Shown: positions 8,230 through 18,666, counted from the first letter of the stretch. The stretch: 64,000 nt of DNA from an uncultured Bacteroidales bacterium (GCA_937896505.1 CALBNP010000104.1:16006-80005), one strand, 5' to 3'. Translations and numbers: made by a program. Notes: generated from the sequence alone by a model not told the origin.

Positions 8230-10800
8230 ATGGATGCCAAATTTTCACCAAGAGTTCGTGACATTTTGTCACTCAGTCACGAAGAAGCTAAGCGTCTTGG
8301 CAGTCCGTATGTAGGTTTGGAGCATCTTTTTTTAGGTCTCCTTAGAGATGGTGGCAGTTGTGCCATCAAGATATTGGAACATCTCAACCTCAACATTGAA
8401 GTCTTTAAGATGAAACTGGAGGCTTCGATCAAGACGGCCAGCCCGAGTCCGACGACTACCCCTACTCTCCCACTCACCAAGCAAGCTGAGCGCACTTTGA
8501 AATTCACCTATATCATCGCAAAGGAATTCCGAAGCGATATCGTCCGTTCCGAGCACTTGATGCTTGCCATCTTGCACGAAAAGAACAATATCATTTCGCA
8601 AAACCTTGAATTTGAAGGAATAACATACGACAACTTCAAGGAAGGACTGATACGTTACAATGCCGAAGTGGGCAAAGACGTACCTGCTCCGAAGCAAGAA
8701 GACAAGCCCGCTGCCAACGACATTTATGGCGATGATGACGACGACGATTTGATGGACGAGATTCGTCCGACGGAACGCCCGAAGAAAAGCAGCAACATAA
8801 AGAGCAAGACTCCAGTTCTGGACAATTTTGGTCGCGACTTGACCAAGGCTGCCGAAGAGAACCGCCTCGATCCTATCGTGGGTCGTGAACGCGAACTGGA
8901 ACGTATAGCCCAGATCCTCAGCCGCCGCAAGAAAAACAATCCTATTCTAATAGGTGAGCCTGGCGTGGGCAAGTCGGCCATTGCCGAAGGTCTTGCCATT
9001 CGCATCACGCAACATCGTGTGCCCCGCACCTTGTTCGACAAGCGTGTCGTCATGCTCGATTTGGGTGCCGTGGTGGCTGGAACCAAATACCGCGGCCAGT
9101 TCGAGGAACGCATCAAGTCGATTCTCAATGAGTTGGAGAAAAATCGCGACATCATCCTTTTTGTCGATGAAATCCATAATTTGGTCGGAGCTGGCAACGC
9201 ATCAGGCTCGCTTGATGCCAGCAACATGTTCAAGCCGGCTTTGGCACGTGGCGAAATCCAGTGCATTGGTTCAACCACTTTGGACGAATATCGCCAATAT
9301 ATCGAAAAGGATGGCGCCTTGGAACGCCGTTTCCAGAAGATTCTCGTCGAGCCTACTTCTCCGGAGGAAACTATTGAAATACTGAACAATATCAAAGGCC
9401 GTTACGAAGACCACCATCTGGTGACTTACACCCCTGAAGCTATCGAAGCTTGCGTGAAACTCACCAACCGTTACATGAGCGAGCGTCATCTGCCCGACAA
9501 AGCCATCGATGCCTTAGATGAGGCTGGTGCTCGCGTGCACATCAAGAACATTGACGTGCCGGTCGAAATCACAGAGCTGGAAAAACGCATCGAAGAGGTG
9601 CGCAAGGACAAGAAAGCTGCCGTTGCCGACCAGCGGTTTGAGGAAGCGGGCATGTATCGCGCCGAAGAGGTCAAACTGATGGACAAGTTGGAACAAGCCA
9701 AGAAAGCTTGGGACGAAAACACACTGTCGCACCGTCAGTTAGTGACTGAAGAAAACGTTGCCGAAGTGGTGGCTATGATGACAGGCGTGCCTACGCAGCG
9801 CATCGCACAAAACGAAGGCAACCGTCTGATGAATATGGAAAACGAGTTGGCTGGCACCGTCATCGGTCAGGATGATGCCATCAAGAAGATAACGAGAGCT
9901 ATCCGTCGCAACCGTGCCGGACTGAAAGACCCGAACCGTCCTATCGGATCGTTCATCTTCTCAGGCCCTACTGGTGTCGGTAAGACCTACTTGGCCAAGG
10001 TGTTGGCAAAATATCTGTTCGACTCGGAAGATGCCTTGATTCGCATCGACATGAGTGAATACATGGAGAAATTCGCTGTTTCGCGCCTCGTCGGAGCGCC
10101 TCCCGGATATGTCGGTTATGAAGAAGGCGGTCAACTCACCGAGAAAGTGCGTCGCAAGCCCTACTCTATCGTCCTTCTCGACGAAATCGAAAAGGCCCAT
10201 GCCGACGTGTTCAACATCCTGCTTCAGGTGTTGGACGATGGCATGCTCACCGACAGCCTCGGTCGCAAGGTCGATTTCAAGAACACGATTATCATCATGA
10301 CTTCCAATATCGGCTCGCGTCAGCTGAAGGAATTTGGTCAAGGAGTCGGTTTTGGCACGCAAGCTAAGCATGATGCCAAGGATGCCTATTCGCAAAGCGT
10401 CATCGAAAATGCCATGAAGCGCACCTTCGCTCCCGAGTTCCTCAACCGTATCGATGATGTGGTGATGTTCAACTCGTTAGGCAAAGAAGACATCCATAAG
10501 ATTATTGACATCGAATTGAAGAACGTGTTCAAGCGTGTCGAAGAAATGGGCTATCGCATCGAACTGACCGAAAAAGCGAAGGATTTCATCGCCAAGCAAG
10601 GCTGGGACGAACAATACGGAGCCCGTCCGTTGAAGCGCGCCATCCAGAAATACGTCGAAGACATGCTCGCCGAAACGATTATCGGCAATGAGATGCACAT
10701 CGGTGACCTCATTTCAATCGACATGGCTGAAAATGGCGAAGAGACCATTGTCAACGTCGTCCATCAAGGTGAGAAAGTGATTGAACCGGCCAAGATTTGA
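8230..10800 (+). CDS. clpC: ATP-dependent Clp protease ATP-binding subunit ClpC
   Basis: 856-residue class I Clp/Hsp100 unfoldase that feeds proteins to ClpP. In order: two Clp_N repeats (about 1-150), an acidic linker with a run of Asp (DDDDDLMDE), AAA-1 with GEPGVGKS and FVDEIHN, a middle region with a UVR motif (DQRFEEAGMYRAEEVKLMDKL) that marks ClpC rather than ClpA/ClpB, AAA-2 with GPTGVGKT and LLDEIEKAH, and a ClpB_D2-small domain. A -7 element TACCTTTG lies at 8147..8154. The gene for the nucleotidyltransferase follows 4 bp after the stop, so the two are probably one transcript. Confidence 0.95.
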   Translation: MDAKFSPRVRDILSLSHEEAKRLGSPYVGLEHLFLGLLRDGGSCAIKILEHLNLNIEVFKMKLEASIKTASPSPTTTPTLPLTKQAERTLKFTYIIAKEFRSDIVRSEHLMLAILHEKNNIISQNLEFEGITYDNFKEGLIRYNAEVGKDVPAPKQEDKPAANDIYGDDDDDDLMDEIRPTERPKKSSNIKSKTPVLDNFGRDLTKAAEENRLDPIVGRERELERIAQILSRRKKNNPILIGEPGVGKSAIAEGLAIRITQHRVPRTLFDKRVVMLDLGAVVAGTKYRGQFEERIKSILNELEKNRDIILFVDEIHNLVGAGNASGSLDASNMFKPALARGEIQCIGSTTLDEYRQYIEKDGALERRFQKILVEPTSPEETIEILNNIKGRYEDHHLVTYTPEAIEACVKLTNRYMSERHLPDKAIDALDEAGARVHIKNIDVPVEITELEKRIEEVRKDKKAAVADQRFEEAGMYRAEEVKLMDKLEQAKKAWDENTLSHRQLVTEENVAEVVAMMTGVPTQRIAQNEGNRLMNMENELAGTVIGQDDAIKKITRAIRRNRAGLKDPNRPIGSFIFSGPTGVGKTYLAKVLAKYLFDSEDALIRIDMSEYMEKFAVSRLVGAPPGYVGYEEGGQLTEKVRRKPYSIVLLDEIEKAHADVFNILLQVLDDGMLTDSLGRKVDFKNTIIIMTSNIGSRQLKEFGQGVGFGTQAKHDAKDAYSQSVIENAMKRTFAPEFLNRIDDVVMFNSLGKEDIHKIIDIELKNVFKRVEEMGYRIELTEKAKDFIAKQGWDEQYGARPLKRAIQKYVEDMLAETIIGNEMHIGDLISIDMAENGEETIVNVVHQGEKVIEPAKI

Positions 10801-10804
10801 GCTT

Positions 10805-12289
10805 ATGGACTACGACTTCAGACCTCATATCAGTAGCCCGATTTTCAAGGTGATAGCCAAGGCCTCAAAAGAACTTGGCTATCGTAGTTATGTCATTGGA
10901 GGCTATGTGCGTGACATTCTGCTTCGCCGACAATCCAATGATATTGACGTTGTTACGGTAGGAAGCGGCATTACGCTGGCCAAGAAGGTGGCTTCGCTGC
11001 TGCCTGGTCACAAGGACGCCAAGTATTATGGAGCATTCGGTACGGCCATGATTCACTACAACGGCATGGAAGTGGAGTTTGTTGGAGCGCGTCGCGAGTC
11101 GTACGACCGTAACAGTCGCAAACCCGTTGTGGAAGACGGCACTCTCGAAGACGACCAGAACCGGCGCGACTTCACCATCAACGCGATGGCTATCAGCCTC
11201 AACGAAAACGATTTCGGTACATTCGTCGATCCTTTTAACGGCATGGCCGACCTTGAAGACCTCAACATCCGCACGCCGCTCGATCCCGACATCACCTATT
11301 CCGACGACCCGTTGCGCATGATGCGCGCCATCCGTTTCGCCACACAGCTGCATTTCTACATCGACCCAACATCGTTTGAATCCATTCAGCGGAATGCCGA
11401 ACGTATCAAGATCGTGTCGATGGAACGCATCACCGAAGAACTGAACAAAATCATCCTTTCTGACCGACCATCCACCGGCTTCCTGCTCCTCGATGAGTGT
11501 GGATTGCTGAAACTGATATTCCCGCAACTCACTCAATTAAAAGGTGTTGAGACGATTCATGGACGTGGTCACAAAGATAATTTCTATCATACTTTGCAAG
11601 TGCTTGACCAAGTGGCCGAAAAGAGCGATGACCTCTGGCTGCGTTGGGCTGCCATCTTGCACGACATCGCAAAACCACAGACCAAGCGTTGGGAAGAAGG
11701 TACAGGATGGACTTTCCATGGCCACGAATTCAAAGGTTCCAAAATGGTGCCTAAGATATTCTCCGACATGAAGTTACCGTTGAACGAGAAGATGAAATAT
11801 GTGCAAAAACTCGTTCTGCTTCACCTCCGTCCTATCGTGTTGGCCGAAGATGTGGTGACTGATTCAGCAGTCCGCAGGCTTCTTTTCGATGCTGGCGACG
11901 ACATTGACGACTTGATGCTGCTTTGTCATGCCGACATCACTTCGAAAAACGAAGAGAAAATCAAGAAGTATCACAAGAATTTTGAAATCGTCGAGGAAAA
12001 ACTGAAGGAAATCGAAGCCAAAGACCACTTGCGTAATTGGCAGCCTCCCGTTGACGGTATTGCCATCATGGAAACCTTTGGCATTCCGGCAAGTCGCGAG
12101 GTGGGAATCATCAAGAATGCCATTCGCGAAGCCATCTTGGATGGTGTCATCGGCAACACTTTCGAAGAAGCCTATGCCTTTGTGAAGGAAGAAGGCAAGA
12201 AATTGGGACTCAGCGTAGTAAAAGAAATTAGCGAACCAGTGAAGGTTGCCAATAATGGACCTGTTCCGCAAAAACTTGACAACCAATGA
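10805..12289 (+). CDS. CCA-adding-type tRNA nucleotidyltransferase with HD domain
   Basis: 494-residue class II polymerase-beta superfamily nucleotidyltransferase, likely adding or repairing the tRNA 3' CCA end. The head domain shows GGYVRDILLRRQSNDIDVV (two metal-binding Asp residues), ARRESYD, and the RRDFTINAMA motif. An HD phosphohydrolase domain follows (AAILHDIAKP...FHGHEFKGSKM). The region's tRNA-Met lacks an encoded CCA, which fits the need for such an enzyme. An upstream in-frame start inside clpC is rejected in favour of the ATG at 10805. It overlaps miaA by 4 bp (ATGA), suggesting translational coupling of two tRNA-maturation genes. A poly(A)-polymerase-like activity cannot be excluded. 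Confidence 0.88.
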   Translation: MDYDFRPHISSPIFKVIAKASKELGYRSYVIGGYVRDILLRRQSNDIDVVTVGSGITLAKKVASLLPGHKDAKYYGAFGTAMIHYNGMEVEFVGARRESYDRNSRKPVVEDGTLEDDQNRRDFTINAMAISLNENDFGTFVDPFNGMADLEDLNIRTPLDPDITYSDDPLRMMRAIRFATQLHFYIDPTSFESIQRNAERIKIVSMERITEELNKIILSDRPSTGFLLLDECGLLKLIFPQLTQLKGVETIHGRGHKDNFYHTLQVLDQVAEKSDDLWLRWAAILHDIAKPQTKRWEEGTGWTFHGHEFKGSKMVPKIFSDMKLPLNEKMKYVQKLVLLHLRPIVLAEDVVTDSAVRRLLFDAGDDIDDLMLLCHADITSKNEEKIKKYHKNFEIVEEKLKEIEAKDHLRNWQPPVDGIAIMETFGIPASREVGIIKNAIREAILDGVIGNTFEEAYAFVKEEGKKLGLSVVKEISEPVKVANNGPVPQKLDNQ

Positions 12290-13143
12290 ATAAGCTAATC
12301 GTCGTTGCAGGCCCTACCGCTTCAGGAAAGACCACCTACTCCATTCAGCTTGCCCAAAAACTGGGTACCGTAATCCTTTCGGCTGACAGTCGGCAATTCT
12401 ATAAGGAAATGAGCATCGGAACTGCGGCTCCTACCGAGGAAGAATTACAACAGGCCAAGCATTATTTTGTTCATCACAAGAGTATCGAAGACAAATATGA
12501 TGTTGCTGATTATGAACGTGATGCAATATCTCTCTTGAACGAACTTTTCAAGCAGCACAAGACGGTTGTCCTAACAGGAGGTTCGGGACTTTTCATCGAT
12601 GCGGTATGCAATGGCATCGACCCTATGCCCGATGTGCAGCCTGAAATCCGTAGCAAGGTGGAAGAAATGCTTGCCACTGGCGGCCTCAAAGCGATGCAAG
12701 ATGAAGTAAAACGCTTGGACCCAGAGTTTTATGCGGTGGTTGACCAACAAAATCCACGACGATTGCAACGCTGCCTCGAAATCTGTTACCAAACAGGAAA
12801 CACTTTCACTTCGTTCCGACAAAAGCAACCTGCGCAACGCGATTTCGAAATCGAGAAATACGCCTTGCTTTGGGAACGTGATGCACTTGTCAGAAGAATC
12901 GACTTGCGTGTGGATTTGATGATGCAACAGGGTCTGCTTGAAGAAGCAAAATCACTTTATCCAAAACGTCAATTAAATCCACTTAACACGGTGGGTTACA
13001 ATGAGTTGTTTGACTTTTTTGACGGCAAATGCACTCTCAACGAAGCCGTTGAACAAATCAAGATTCACACCCGCCAATATGCCAAAAGGCAGATGACGTG
13101 GTTGCGCAAAGATAATAGCTATCAGTGGATTTGCATGGGTTGA
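12286..13143 (+). CDS. miaA: tRNA dimethylallyltransferase
   Basis: 285-residue enzyme that prenylates A37 of tRNAs reading U-starting codons. It has the P-loop GPTASGKT (residues 9-16), the SADSRQFYKEMSIGTAAPT substrate motif, LTGGSGLFIDAV, and NPRRLQRCLEI; the C-terminal domain includes NTVGYNELFDF and QIKIHTRQYAKRQMTW. The start codon overlaps the preceding stop (ATGA). It converges on the esterase gene 17 bp downstream. Confidence 0.95.
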   Translation: MNKLIVVAGPTASGKTTYSIQLAQKLGTVILSADSRQFYKEMSIGTAAPTEEELQQAKHYFVHHKSIEDKYDVADYERDAISLLNELFKQHKTVVLTGGSGLFIDAVCNGIDPMPDVQPEIRSKVEEMLATGGLKAMQDEVKRLDPEFYAVVDQQNPRRLQRCLEICYQTGNTFTSFRQKQPAQRDFEIEKYALLWERDALVRRIDLRVDLMMQQGLLEEAKSLYPKRQLNPLNTVGYNELFDFFDGKCTLNEAVEQIKIHTRQYAKRQMTWLRKDNSYQWICMG

Positions 13144-13160
13144 AGCTCGTCAGCGTTATT

Positions 13161-13988
13161 TTATCTTGATTTTGCTGTGACGTGGGTTGAAGGCTTCGAA
13201 TCGATGACCTTGAACTTGAAATCTTTAGTCATACTGTTGTAGGCGGCATTCAATGCGGAGGTGGTTATCTGATAGTTTTTGTTCACTTGGCGCTTTGGAT
13301 CGGTCAATGAGTGTGAGAGAAGCCATTCGTAGGTCTCGTCCAAATAGAAGACTCGCGCCAGGGTGGAATGGCTGGCCTTGGGTATCTTGTTGAAGATGAG
13401 CCGGCAAGTGTCGCCACACGAAGCCATCGCATTAACTACCTGTTCGGAGCACGACACCGAGACAGCCTTATCGGCAGTACCATGGATTATCCACAGAGGA
13501 ACGTCGTTCAGTCCGCAAACCGACTTGACGGTTGCACCGCCACACATGGCCATGGCTGCGGCTACCTTTTCTGGATAAGTCGCTGTGTAATCGATGGTTC
13601 CATAGCCTCCCAGACTCATTCCCAAAACGTAAAAACGGTTCGTGTCAATTGGATAATGCCCCTTGACCCATTCATAAACCTCATCAACTTTTTTTGGACT
13701 CCATGAACTTGAGGTTTGTGGTGCGATTACAATTGCATCGATTTCGCGACCACGAAGCAGCGCATCAATGCAGCCATAGCGCTTCAGCATAGCCAAATTG
13801 TTTCCGGACAGGCTCTTGCCATGCAGAAACATGATGACAGGCTTGGGAGTTTCTGCCGACTTGTAATCTTCTGGCAAATAGAGCCAAAAGTCATATCCGT
13901 TTTTTATGGAGTCGCGACAGGCAATGAGTTGCGCCCGCGAGAAAAGCGGCGCGAAGATGACCAGTAACAAGAACAATGCTTTTTTCAT
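13161..13988 (-). CDS. Secreted alpha/beta-hydrolase (esterase/peptidase-like)
   Basis: 275-residue exported hydrolase of the prolyl-oligopeptidase/esterase D type. Signal peptide MKKALFLLLVIFAPLFSRAQ; oxyanion segment MFLHGKSLSG; nucleophile elbow GMSLGGYG; acid residue in IIHGTADKAV; His in KASHSTLARVF. The substrate is not evident. It lies just downstream of two hairpin repeats (14057..14310) that separate it from the clpB transcript. Confidence 0.75.
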   Translation of the reverse strand: MKKALFLLLVIFAPLFSRAQLIACRDSIKNGYDFWLYLPEDYKSAETPKPVIMFLHGKSLSGNNLAMLKRYGCIDALLRGREIDAIVIAPQTSSSWSPKKVDEVYEWVKGHYPIDTNRFYVLGMSLGGYGTIDYTATYPEKVAAAMAMCGGATVKSVCGLNDVPLWIIHGTADKAVSVSCSEQVVNAMASCGDTCRLIFNKIPKASHSTLARVFYLDETYEWLLSHSLTDPKRQVNKNYQITTSALNAAYNSMTKDFKFKVIDSKPSTHVTAKSR

Positions 13989-14056
13989 TGTTTCTCGTAA
14001 CGCAATCCTGAAGGTTTTATTGCCTTTGCTTCAAAGAAACCTATTTTGATTTAAGA

Positions 14057-14176
14057 GAAACAAATAACAATGTCATTTCGACCGCAGGGAAGAAATCTAT
14101 TGTTATTTGTTTCACCCTCACCACCCCAAAAAAGCCTATAGATACCTTCCTTCGTCGGTATGACATAGGCTTTTTT
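14057..14176. repeat. Tandem hairpin repeat, copy 1
   Basis: Two nested palindromes. Module A has perfect 15-bp arms (14057..14071 and 14099..14113) around a loop containing TCATTTCGACCGCAGGGAAG. Module B (14128..14176) has 12-bp arms AAAAAAGCCTAT / ATAGGCTTTTTT with an inner ATACC/GGTAT stem. Module B would terminate transcription in either direction because both flanks are T- or A-runs. Confidence 0.85.
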
Positions 14177-14189
14177 AACGAAAAATAAT

Positions 14190-14310
14190 GAAGCAAATAA
14201 TGATGTCATTTCGACCGCAGGGAAGAAATCTATTGTCATTTGTTTCAACCCCACAACAAAAAAAAAGCCTATAGATACCTTCCTTCGTCGGTATGATATA
14301 GGCTTCTTTT
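14190..14310. repeat. Tandem hairpin repeat, copy 2
   Basis: Second copy of the composite element, offset 133 bp from copy 1. Module A arms are at 14190..14204 and 14232..14246, diverged but still pairing with three G-U wobbles and one mismatch when read as plus-strand RNA. Module B is at 14261..14310. It sits between the clpB stop (14380) and copy 1. Together the two copies fill most of the 391-bp gap between genes. Confidence 0.85.
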
Positions 14311-14379
14311 GAAAAATCAAGAACAGATTCTAAGTATCATTTGCCGTCAATGGTTATTGGCGATGATTCTGCGGATGAT

Positions 14380-16554
14380 TCATATTTGGTTCTTGAATAT
14401 CAATCCGTTATCATTCACGTCAACGATGAACGGCTTTGATTTGTCGATCTGGTCGGACAACAACATCTTTGAAAGCTCGTTGAGCAGTTCGCGTTGCATC
14501 ATGCGCTTCACCGGACGGGCACCATATTGCGGATTGTAGCTCTCGTGTGCGATATAACGTACTGCGTCGTCAGTGATGCTAATTTGCATATTGTTGTCTT
14601 TCAGCATCTTTTGAACTTGCGAGAACTGCATCCTTACGACTTCTTGGATTTGCGCTTCATCCAACGGACGGAACATGATGATGTCGTCAACACGATTCAG
14701 GAACTCTGGGCGCATGAACTGGCGCAGTTGGGTCATCACTTCGTTGCGCGACTTCTCGAATGCGGTTTCAAGGCCCAGTTCATCGACGTGTGCGAAGTTG
14801 TTCTGGATGATGTCAGCGCCAATGTTCGAAGTCATGATGGTGATGGTGTTCTTGAAGTTCACGGTGCGACCCTTGTTGTCAGTAAGTCGTCCATCGTCAA
14901 GCACTTGCAACAAGATATTGAACACATCGGGATGCGCTTTCTCTATCTCGTCGAGCAGGATGACTGAATAAGGGCGACGGCGGACTGCTTCGGTCAACTG
15001 GCCGCTCTCTTCGTAACCAACATATCCGGGAGGCGCTCCGATGAGTCGCGACACGGAGTAGCGTTCTTGGTATTCGCTCATGTCGATACGCACCATGGCG
15101 TTTTCGTCGTCGAAGAGGAACTCCGCCAAGGCCTTGGCCAGTTCGGTCTTGCCTACGCCTGTCGTTCCCATGAAGATGAACGAACCGATAGGATGCTTGC
15201 TGTCCTGCAAACCGGCACGGCTGCGACGTATGGCATCGCTCACGGCGGTGATGGCTTCGTCTTGCCCCACTACCCTTTTGTGTAGTTCGCTTTCGAGGTT
15301 AAGCAACTTGTCGCGTTCGCTTTGCATCATCTTGTTGACGGGAATGCCTGTCCAACGCGAGACGATTTCAGCGACATCATCAGCAGTCACCTCCTCATCT
15401 ACCAAAGGATGATCGCCTTGGGCCACTTTCAGGTCGGCCTTGGCTTTCTCGACGATGGCTTCTGCCTCGCGAATCTTGCCATAGCGCAATTCGGCCACGC
15501 GTCCGTAATCGCCATCGCGTTCTGCCACAGCAGCTTGCTGGCGGTATTTCTCGATGTTGTTCTTTTCGCGTTGGATGGTTTCGACAATGCCTTTCTCGGT
15601 TTTCCATTTGGCCGATATTGCCGAACGCTTTTCTTGTAACTTACTGATTTCCTGTTCCAATTCAGCAAGTTTCCGGGTGTCGTTTTCACGTTTTATGGCT
15701 TCGCGTTCAATCTCTAATTGACGGATGGCGCGTTCCACATCTTCAAGTTCTTCGGGCAGCGAGTCGATTTGGAGTCGCAAACGCGAGGCGGCTTCGTCAA
15801 TGAGGTCGATGGCTTTGTCAGGAAGGAAACGGTCTGAAATATAACGTGTTGAAAGCTCGACAGCCGACACGATGGCCTCGTCCAAAATGCGGATGTGGTG
15901 ATGGTTCTCATAACGTTCCTTCAATCCTCTCAATATCGAAATGGCCGATGCGGCATCGGGTTCTTCGACCATGACGAGTTGGAAACGACGTTCCAATGCC
16001 TTGTCCTTTTCAAAATACTGCTGGTACTCTTTCAGCGTCGTAGCGCCAATGCATTGGAGTTCACCTCTCGAAAGGGCTGGTTTCAGTATGTTTGCGGCAT
16101 CGAGGGCGCTGCTTGTTGCGCCAGCTCCGACCAGCGTGTGGATTTCGTCGATGAAAAGAATCACTTCGCCTTCGCCATCTATCACATTCTTGACAACGCC
16201 TTTCAGTCGTTCCTCAAATTCGCCTTGGTATTTGGCACCTGCGATAAGGGCTCCCATGTCAAGCGAATAAACAATGCGGTTCTTCAGGTTTTCGGGCACG
16301 TCGCGGTTGATGATACGTTGGGCCAGACCTTCCACGATGGCGGTCTTTCCCACGCCTGGCTCTCCTATTAATATTGGGTTGTTCTTGGTGCGTCGCGACA
16401 AGATTTGCAGCACACGCCGAACCTCTTCGTCACGGCCAATCACCGGATCGAGTTTGCCTTGTGCAGCCAACTCGTTAAGGTTTTTGGCGTAAAGCTTCAG
16501 ATAGTCGTAGTTGCGCTTCTGTTGTTGATTTTGCTTTTGATTGTAGTCGTTCAT
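14380..16554 (-). CDS. clpB: ClpB-type disaggregase lacking the N-terminal domain
   Basis: 724-residue Hsp100 protein; full-length ClpB is about 860. AAA-1 begins almost at once ([21 protein letters not shown], then GEPGVGKT and [13 protein letters not shown]). The long ClpB middle coiled coil follows (about 375-500, [20 protein letters not shown] onward), then AAA-2 with GTTGVGKT (Thr where Pro is usual), [11 protein letters not shown], and the ClpB D2-small domain. The Clp_N substrate-binding domain is replaced by a 15-residue Gln/Asn-rich leader. The 136 bp upstream encodes no N-domain fragment. It is probably a real short disaggregase working with DnaK, or a second paralogue to a full-length copy elsewhere. 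Confidence 0.92.
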   Translation of the reverse strand: MNDYNQKQNQQQKRNYDYLKLYAKNLNELAAQGKLDPVIGRDEEVRRVLQILSRRTKNNPILIGEPGVGKTAIVEGLAQRIINRDVPENLKNRIVYSLDMGALIAGAKYQGEFEERLKGVVKNVIDGEGEVILFIDEIHTLVGAGATSSALDAANILKPALSRGELQCIGATTLKEYQQYFEKDKALERRFQLVMVEEPDAASAISILRGLKERYENHHHIRILDEAIVSAVELSTRYISDRFLPDKAIDLIDEAASRLRLQIDSLPEELEDVERAIRQLEIEREAIKRENDTRKLAELEQEISKLQEKRSAISAKWKTEKGIVETIQREKNNIEKYRQQAAVAERDGDYGRVAELRYGKIREAEAIVEKAKADLKVAQGDHPLVDEEVTADDVAEIVSRWTGIPVNKMMQSERDKLLNLESELHKRVVGQDEAITAVSDAIRRSRAGLQDSKHPIGSFIFMGTTGVGKTELAKALAEFLFDDENAMVRIDMSEYQERYSVSRLIGAPPGYVGYEESGQLTEAVRRRPYSVILLDEIEKAHPDVFNILLQVLDDGRLTDNKGRTVNFKNTITIMTSNIGADIIQNNFAHVDELGLETAFEKSRNEVMTQLRQFMRPEFLNRVDDIIMFRPLDEAQIQEVVRMQFSQVQKMLKDNNMQISITDDAVRYIAHESYNPQYGARPVKRMMQRELLNELSKMLLSDQIDKSKPFIVDVNDNGLIFKNQI

Positions 16555-16690
16555 TTTCGGTTATCATTTATTGTTTTTGACGCGCTCTTCCTATCAAATC
16601 GTTTACCAACTAGGAATAGTGCATTGCTTTATGTCAAATTGACAGAAAAAAATAAGTAAGTTTAGAAAACTACTTGCCAAAATGACATAA

Positions 16691-18193
16691 TCACTTCGTT
16701 GTTTTCCAGAAATACTTGGTGAAGAGCATCAAGATGGTGAAAATCTCAAGACGGCCAACGAGCATATCAAACGAAAGCAGCCATTTGGCGGCTTGCGGAA
16801 CGGCAGCGAAACTTCCGCTTGGACCAGTGAGTCCAGAGCCAGGACCGTAATTGCTGATGCAAGTCAAGAAAGCGCAACACGAATCCCACAGGCCCATTCC
16901 CATGATGGTCAGGATAATCATGTTGACAACGAGGAGCATGATGAACAACGAGAGGAAAGCGACAACACGCTTAACCGACGAATTGTCAACGATTTGGTCT
17001 GAAATCTTAATGCTTGACATTCGCGTAGGATGGATGATTTCGGTAAAACCTGTTTTGATGAACTTGAAAAGCACAATGATACGAATCACCTTGATGCCGC
17101 CGCTGGTGGAGCCGGCGCAGCCGCCAATCACCAAGAGCAACAAGGTCGGGATGACGAACATGATGCCCCATAAATCATAATCGAAGTTGGAAGCTTGGAA
17201 ACCCGTGTTCGACAGCAAGGATGTGACTTGGAACATAGCCGTTCGAAGCGTATCGTTGAAGCCTTTCGGGAAAATCGCCAGTTGCCTATCGGTAACGCCG
17301 TTGGCACTTGGAGCAAAAACGAAAAGCAAGGCAAACAACACGATATTGGTCACGACAAGACCGACATACCACTTCAATTCTTCGTCTTTCTTGATGACAT
17401 CGAAACGACGCACGGCAAGGAAATGATAGGTGGCGAAATTGATACCTGCCAGGAACATGAACAGGCAGCAGATATATTCCAGATAGTCGGATTGATAATA
17501 GCCGATACTTGCCTGATGGGTGCTGAAGCCGCCGGTGGCGATGGTGGTGAAGGCGTGGCACACCGAGTCGAACAAGTTCATCGGGCCAAAATAATAGAAG
17601 ATTGCACAAAAGATGGTGAGGATGATGTAGATGATCCAAAGGACGCGTGAAGTGCCTTGTGTTGTAGGGGCAAGCTTCTCGACGTTGAGGCCAGGAGCTT
17701 CGGCTGCGAAGAGCGACATCTTCTTTGAGCCTTTGGCTACCGAGGGCAAGAATGCCAACGTGAACACTACGATACCCAAGCCGCCCATCCATTGCATGAG
17801 GCTTCGCCAAAACAAGATGCCGTGTGGCAGGCTGTCGATGTTGTTGAGCACGGTGGCGCCTGTCGTCGTAAATCCTGACATGGTCTCAAAGAAAGCATCG
17901 GTGACATTGCCGATGGTGTGGGTGAGAAGGAAGGGAAGCATTCCGAAGGCCGAGAACAGGACCCAGGCCAAGGAAACCACCAAAAAGGTGTCCTTGATTT
18001 GCATCGTTTTCTTAATGCTACGGCCAATGAAATAAAGAAACAAACCACAAACGCCTGTGATGCAAGCCGTTTGGAGGAAACAGAGATAATCTGTTTCGCC
18101 TGCTGTTACGTGATAATGAATGGCAACGGCTGCGGTCAGCAGCAAAGCCGCGGTTTCAATCAGCAACAGCACTCCAAAAAGTTTGGTTTTCAT
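16691..18193 (-). CDS. trkH: TrkH-family potassium uptake protein
   Basis: 500-residue polytopic membrane protein with the four pseudo-repeated P-loop units of Trk/Ktr channels. Visible filter regions include SGFTTTGATVL, TIATGGFSTH, SNTGFQASNFD and ISNYGPGSGLTGPSG. It imports K+ in complex with a cytoplasmic TrkA regulator, but no trkA gene is in this window. Start at MKTKLFGVLLLIETAALLL, the natural first membrane helix. Confidence 0.9.
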   Translation of the reverse strand: MKTKLFGVLLLIETAALLLTAAVAIHYHVTAGETDYLCFLQTACITGVCGLFLYFIGRSIKKTMQIKDTFLVVSLAWVLFSAFGMLPFLLTHTIGNVTDAFFETMSGFTTTGATVLNNIDSLPHGILFWRSLMQWMGGLGIVVFTLAFLPSVAKGSKKMSLFAAEAPGLNVEKLAPTTQGTSRVLWIIYIILTIFCAIFYYFGPMNLFDSVCHAFTTIATGGFSTHQASIGYYQSDYLEYICCLFMFLAGINFATYHFLAVRRFDVIKKDEELKWYVGLVVTNIVLFALLFVFAPSANGVTDRQLAIFPKGFNDTLRTAMFQVTSLLSNTGFQASNFDYDLWGIMFVIPTLLLLVIGGCAGSTSGGIKVIRIIVLFKFIKTGFTEIIHPTRMSSIKISDQIVDNSSVKRVVAFLSLFIMLLVVNMIILTIMGMGLWDSCCAFLTCISNYGPGSGLTGPSGSFAAVPQAAKWLLSFDMLVGRLEIFTILMLFTKYFWKTTK

Positions 18194-18261
18194 CTTGTCG
18201 TTATTGTGGCAATCAGAGAAGAGAAGGTTGGCAAGCCCACTCTCCTACATGTTGCTTTTGG

Positions 18262-18666
18262 TTATTTCCATTCTTCGGCCCAGCCGTCGCCGTAGTCGAA
18301 GTCATCATCTTCATCGGCCTCTTCCTTATAGGAGTCGTCGGCGTATTGTTCAACCCACTTGCGGAAGTTGGCCGATGCGATGGCGGTGATTTGCCCGTCT
18401 TTCTCGGGCGATACGGCTATGTCGATTTCGTCGCGCGAGAGTTCGCGAAGCCAGTGTTTCAGTTCGCTGAAACCCATTTCGGTGACATGGTAGCCTGCCC
18501 AGTCGCCCGTGGCGGCTTTCGTGGCTTTTTCTTCCGATTCCCAAGCGGGCACATACCAGTTGCCGTTGCTGTCTTCGAGCATGGCGAACATGCCTTCCAT
18601 GGCTTGCAGCAACCAGATTTTCCGTGTCTCTTGGATGGCGTTTATGAATTGTTCAAGTTCGTTCAT
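18262..18666 (-). CDS. DUF2750 domain protein
   Basis: 134-residue cytoplasmic protein of the DUF2750 family: N-terminal FINAIQETRKIWLLQ, central LEDSNGNWYVPAWESEEKA, and WLRELSRDEIDIAVSPE. No catalytic motif is visible and the family has no assigned function. The last residues are strongly acidic (EEADEDDDFDYGDGWAEE). Its start overlaps the yidC stop by 4 bp (ATGA), so it is translationally coupled to yidC. Confidence 0.75.
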   Translation of the reverse strand: MNELEQFINAIQETRKIWLLQAMEGMFAMLEDSNGNWYVPAWESEEKATKAATGDWAGYHVTEMGFSELKHWLRELSRDEIDIAVSPEKDGQITAIASANFRKWVEQYADDSYKEEADEDDDFDYGDGWAEEWK

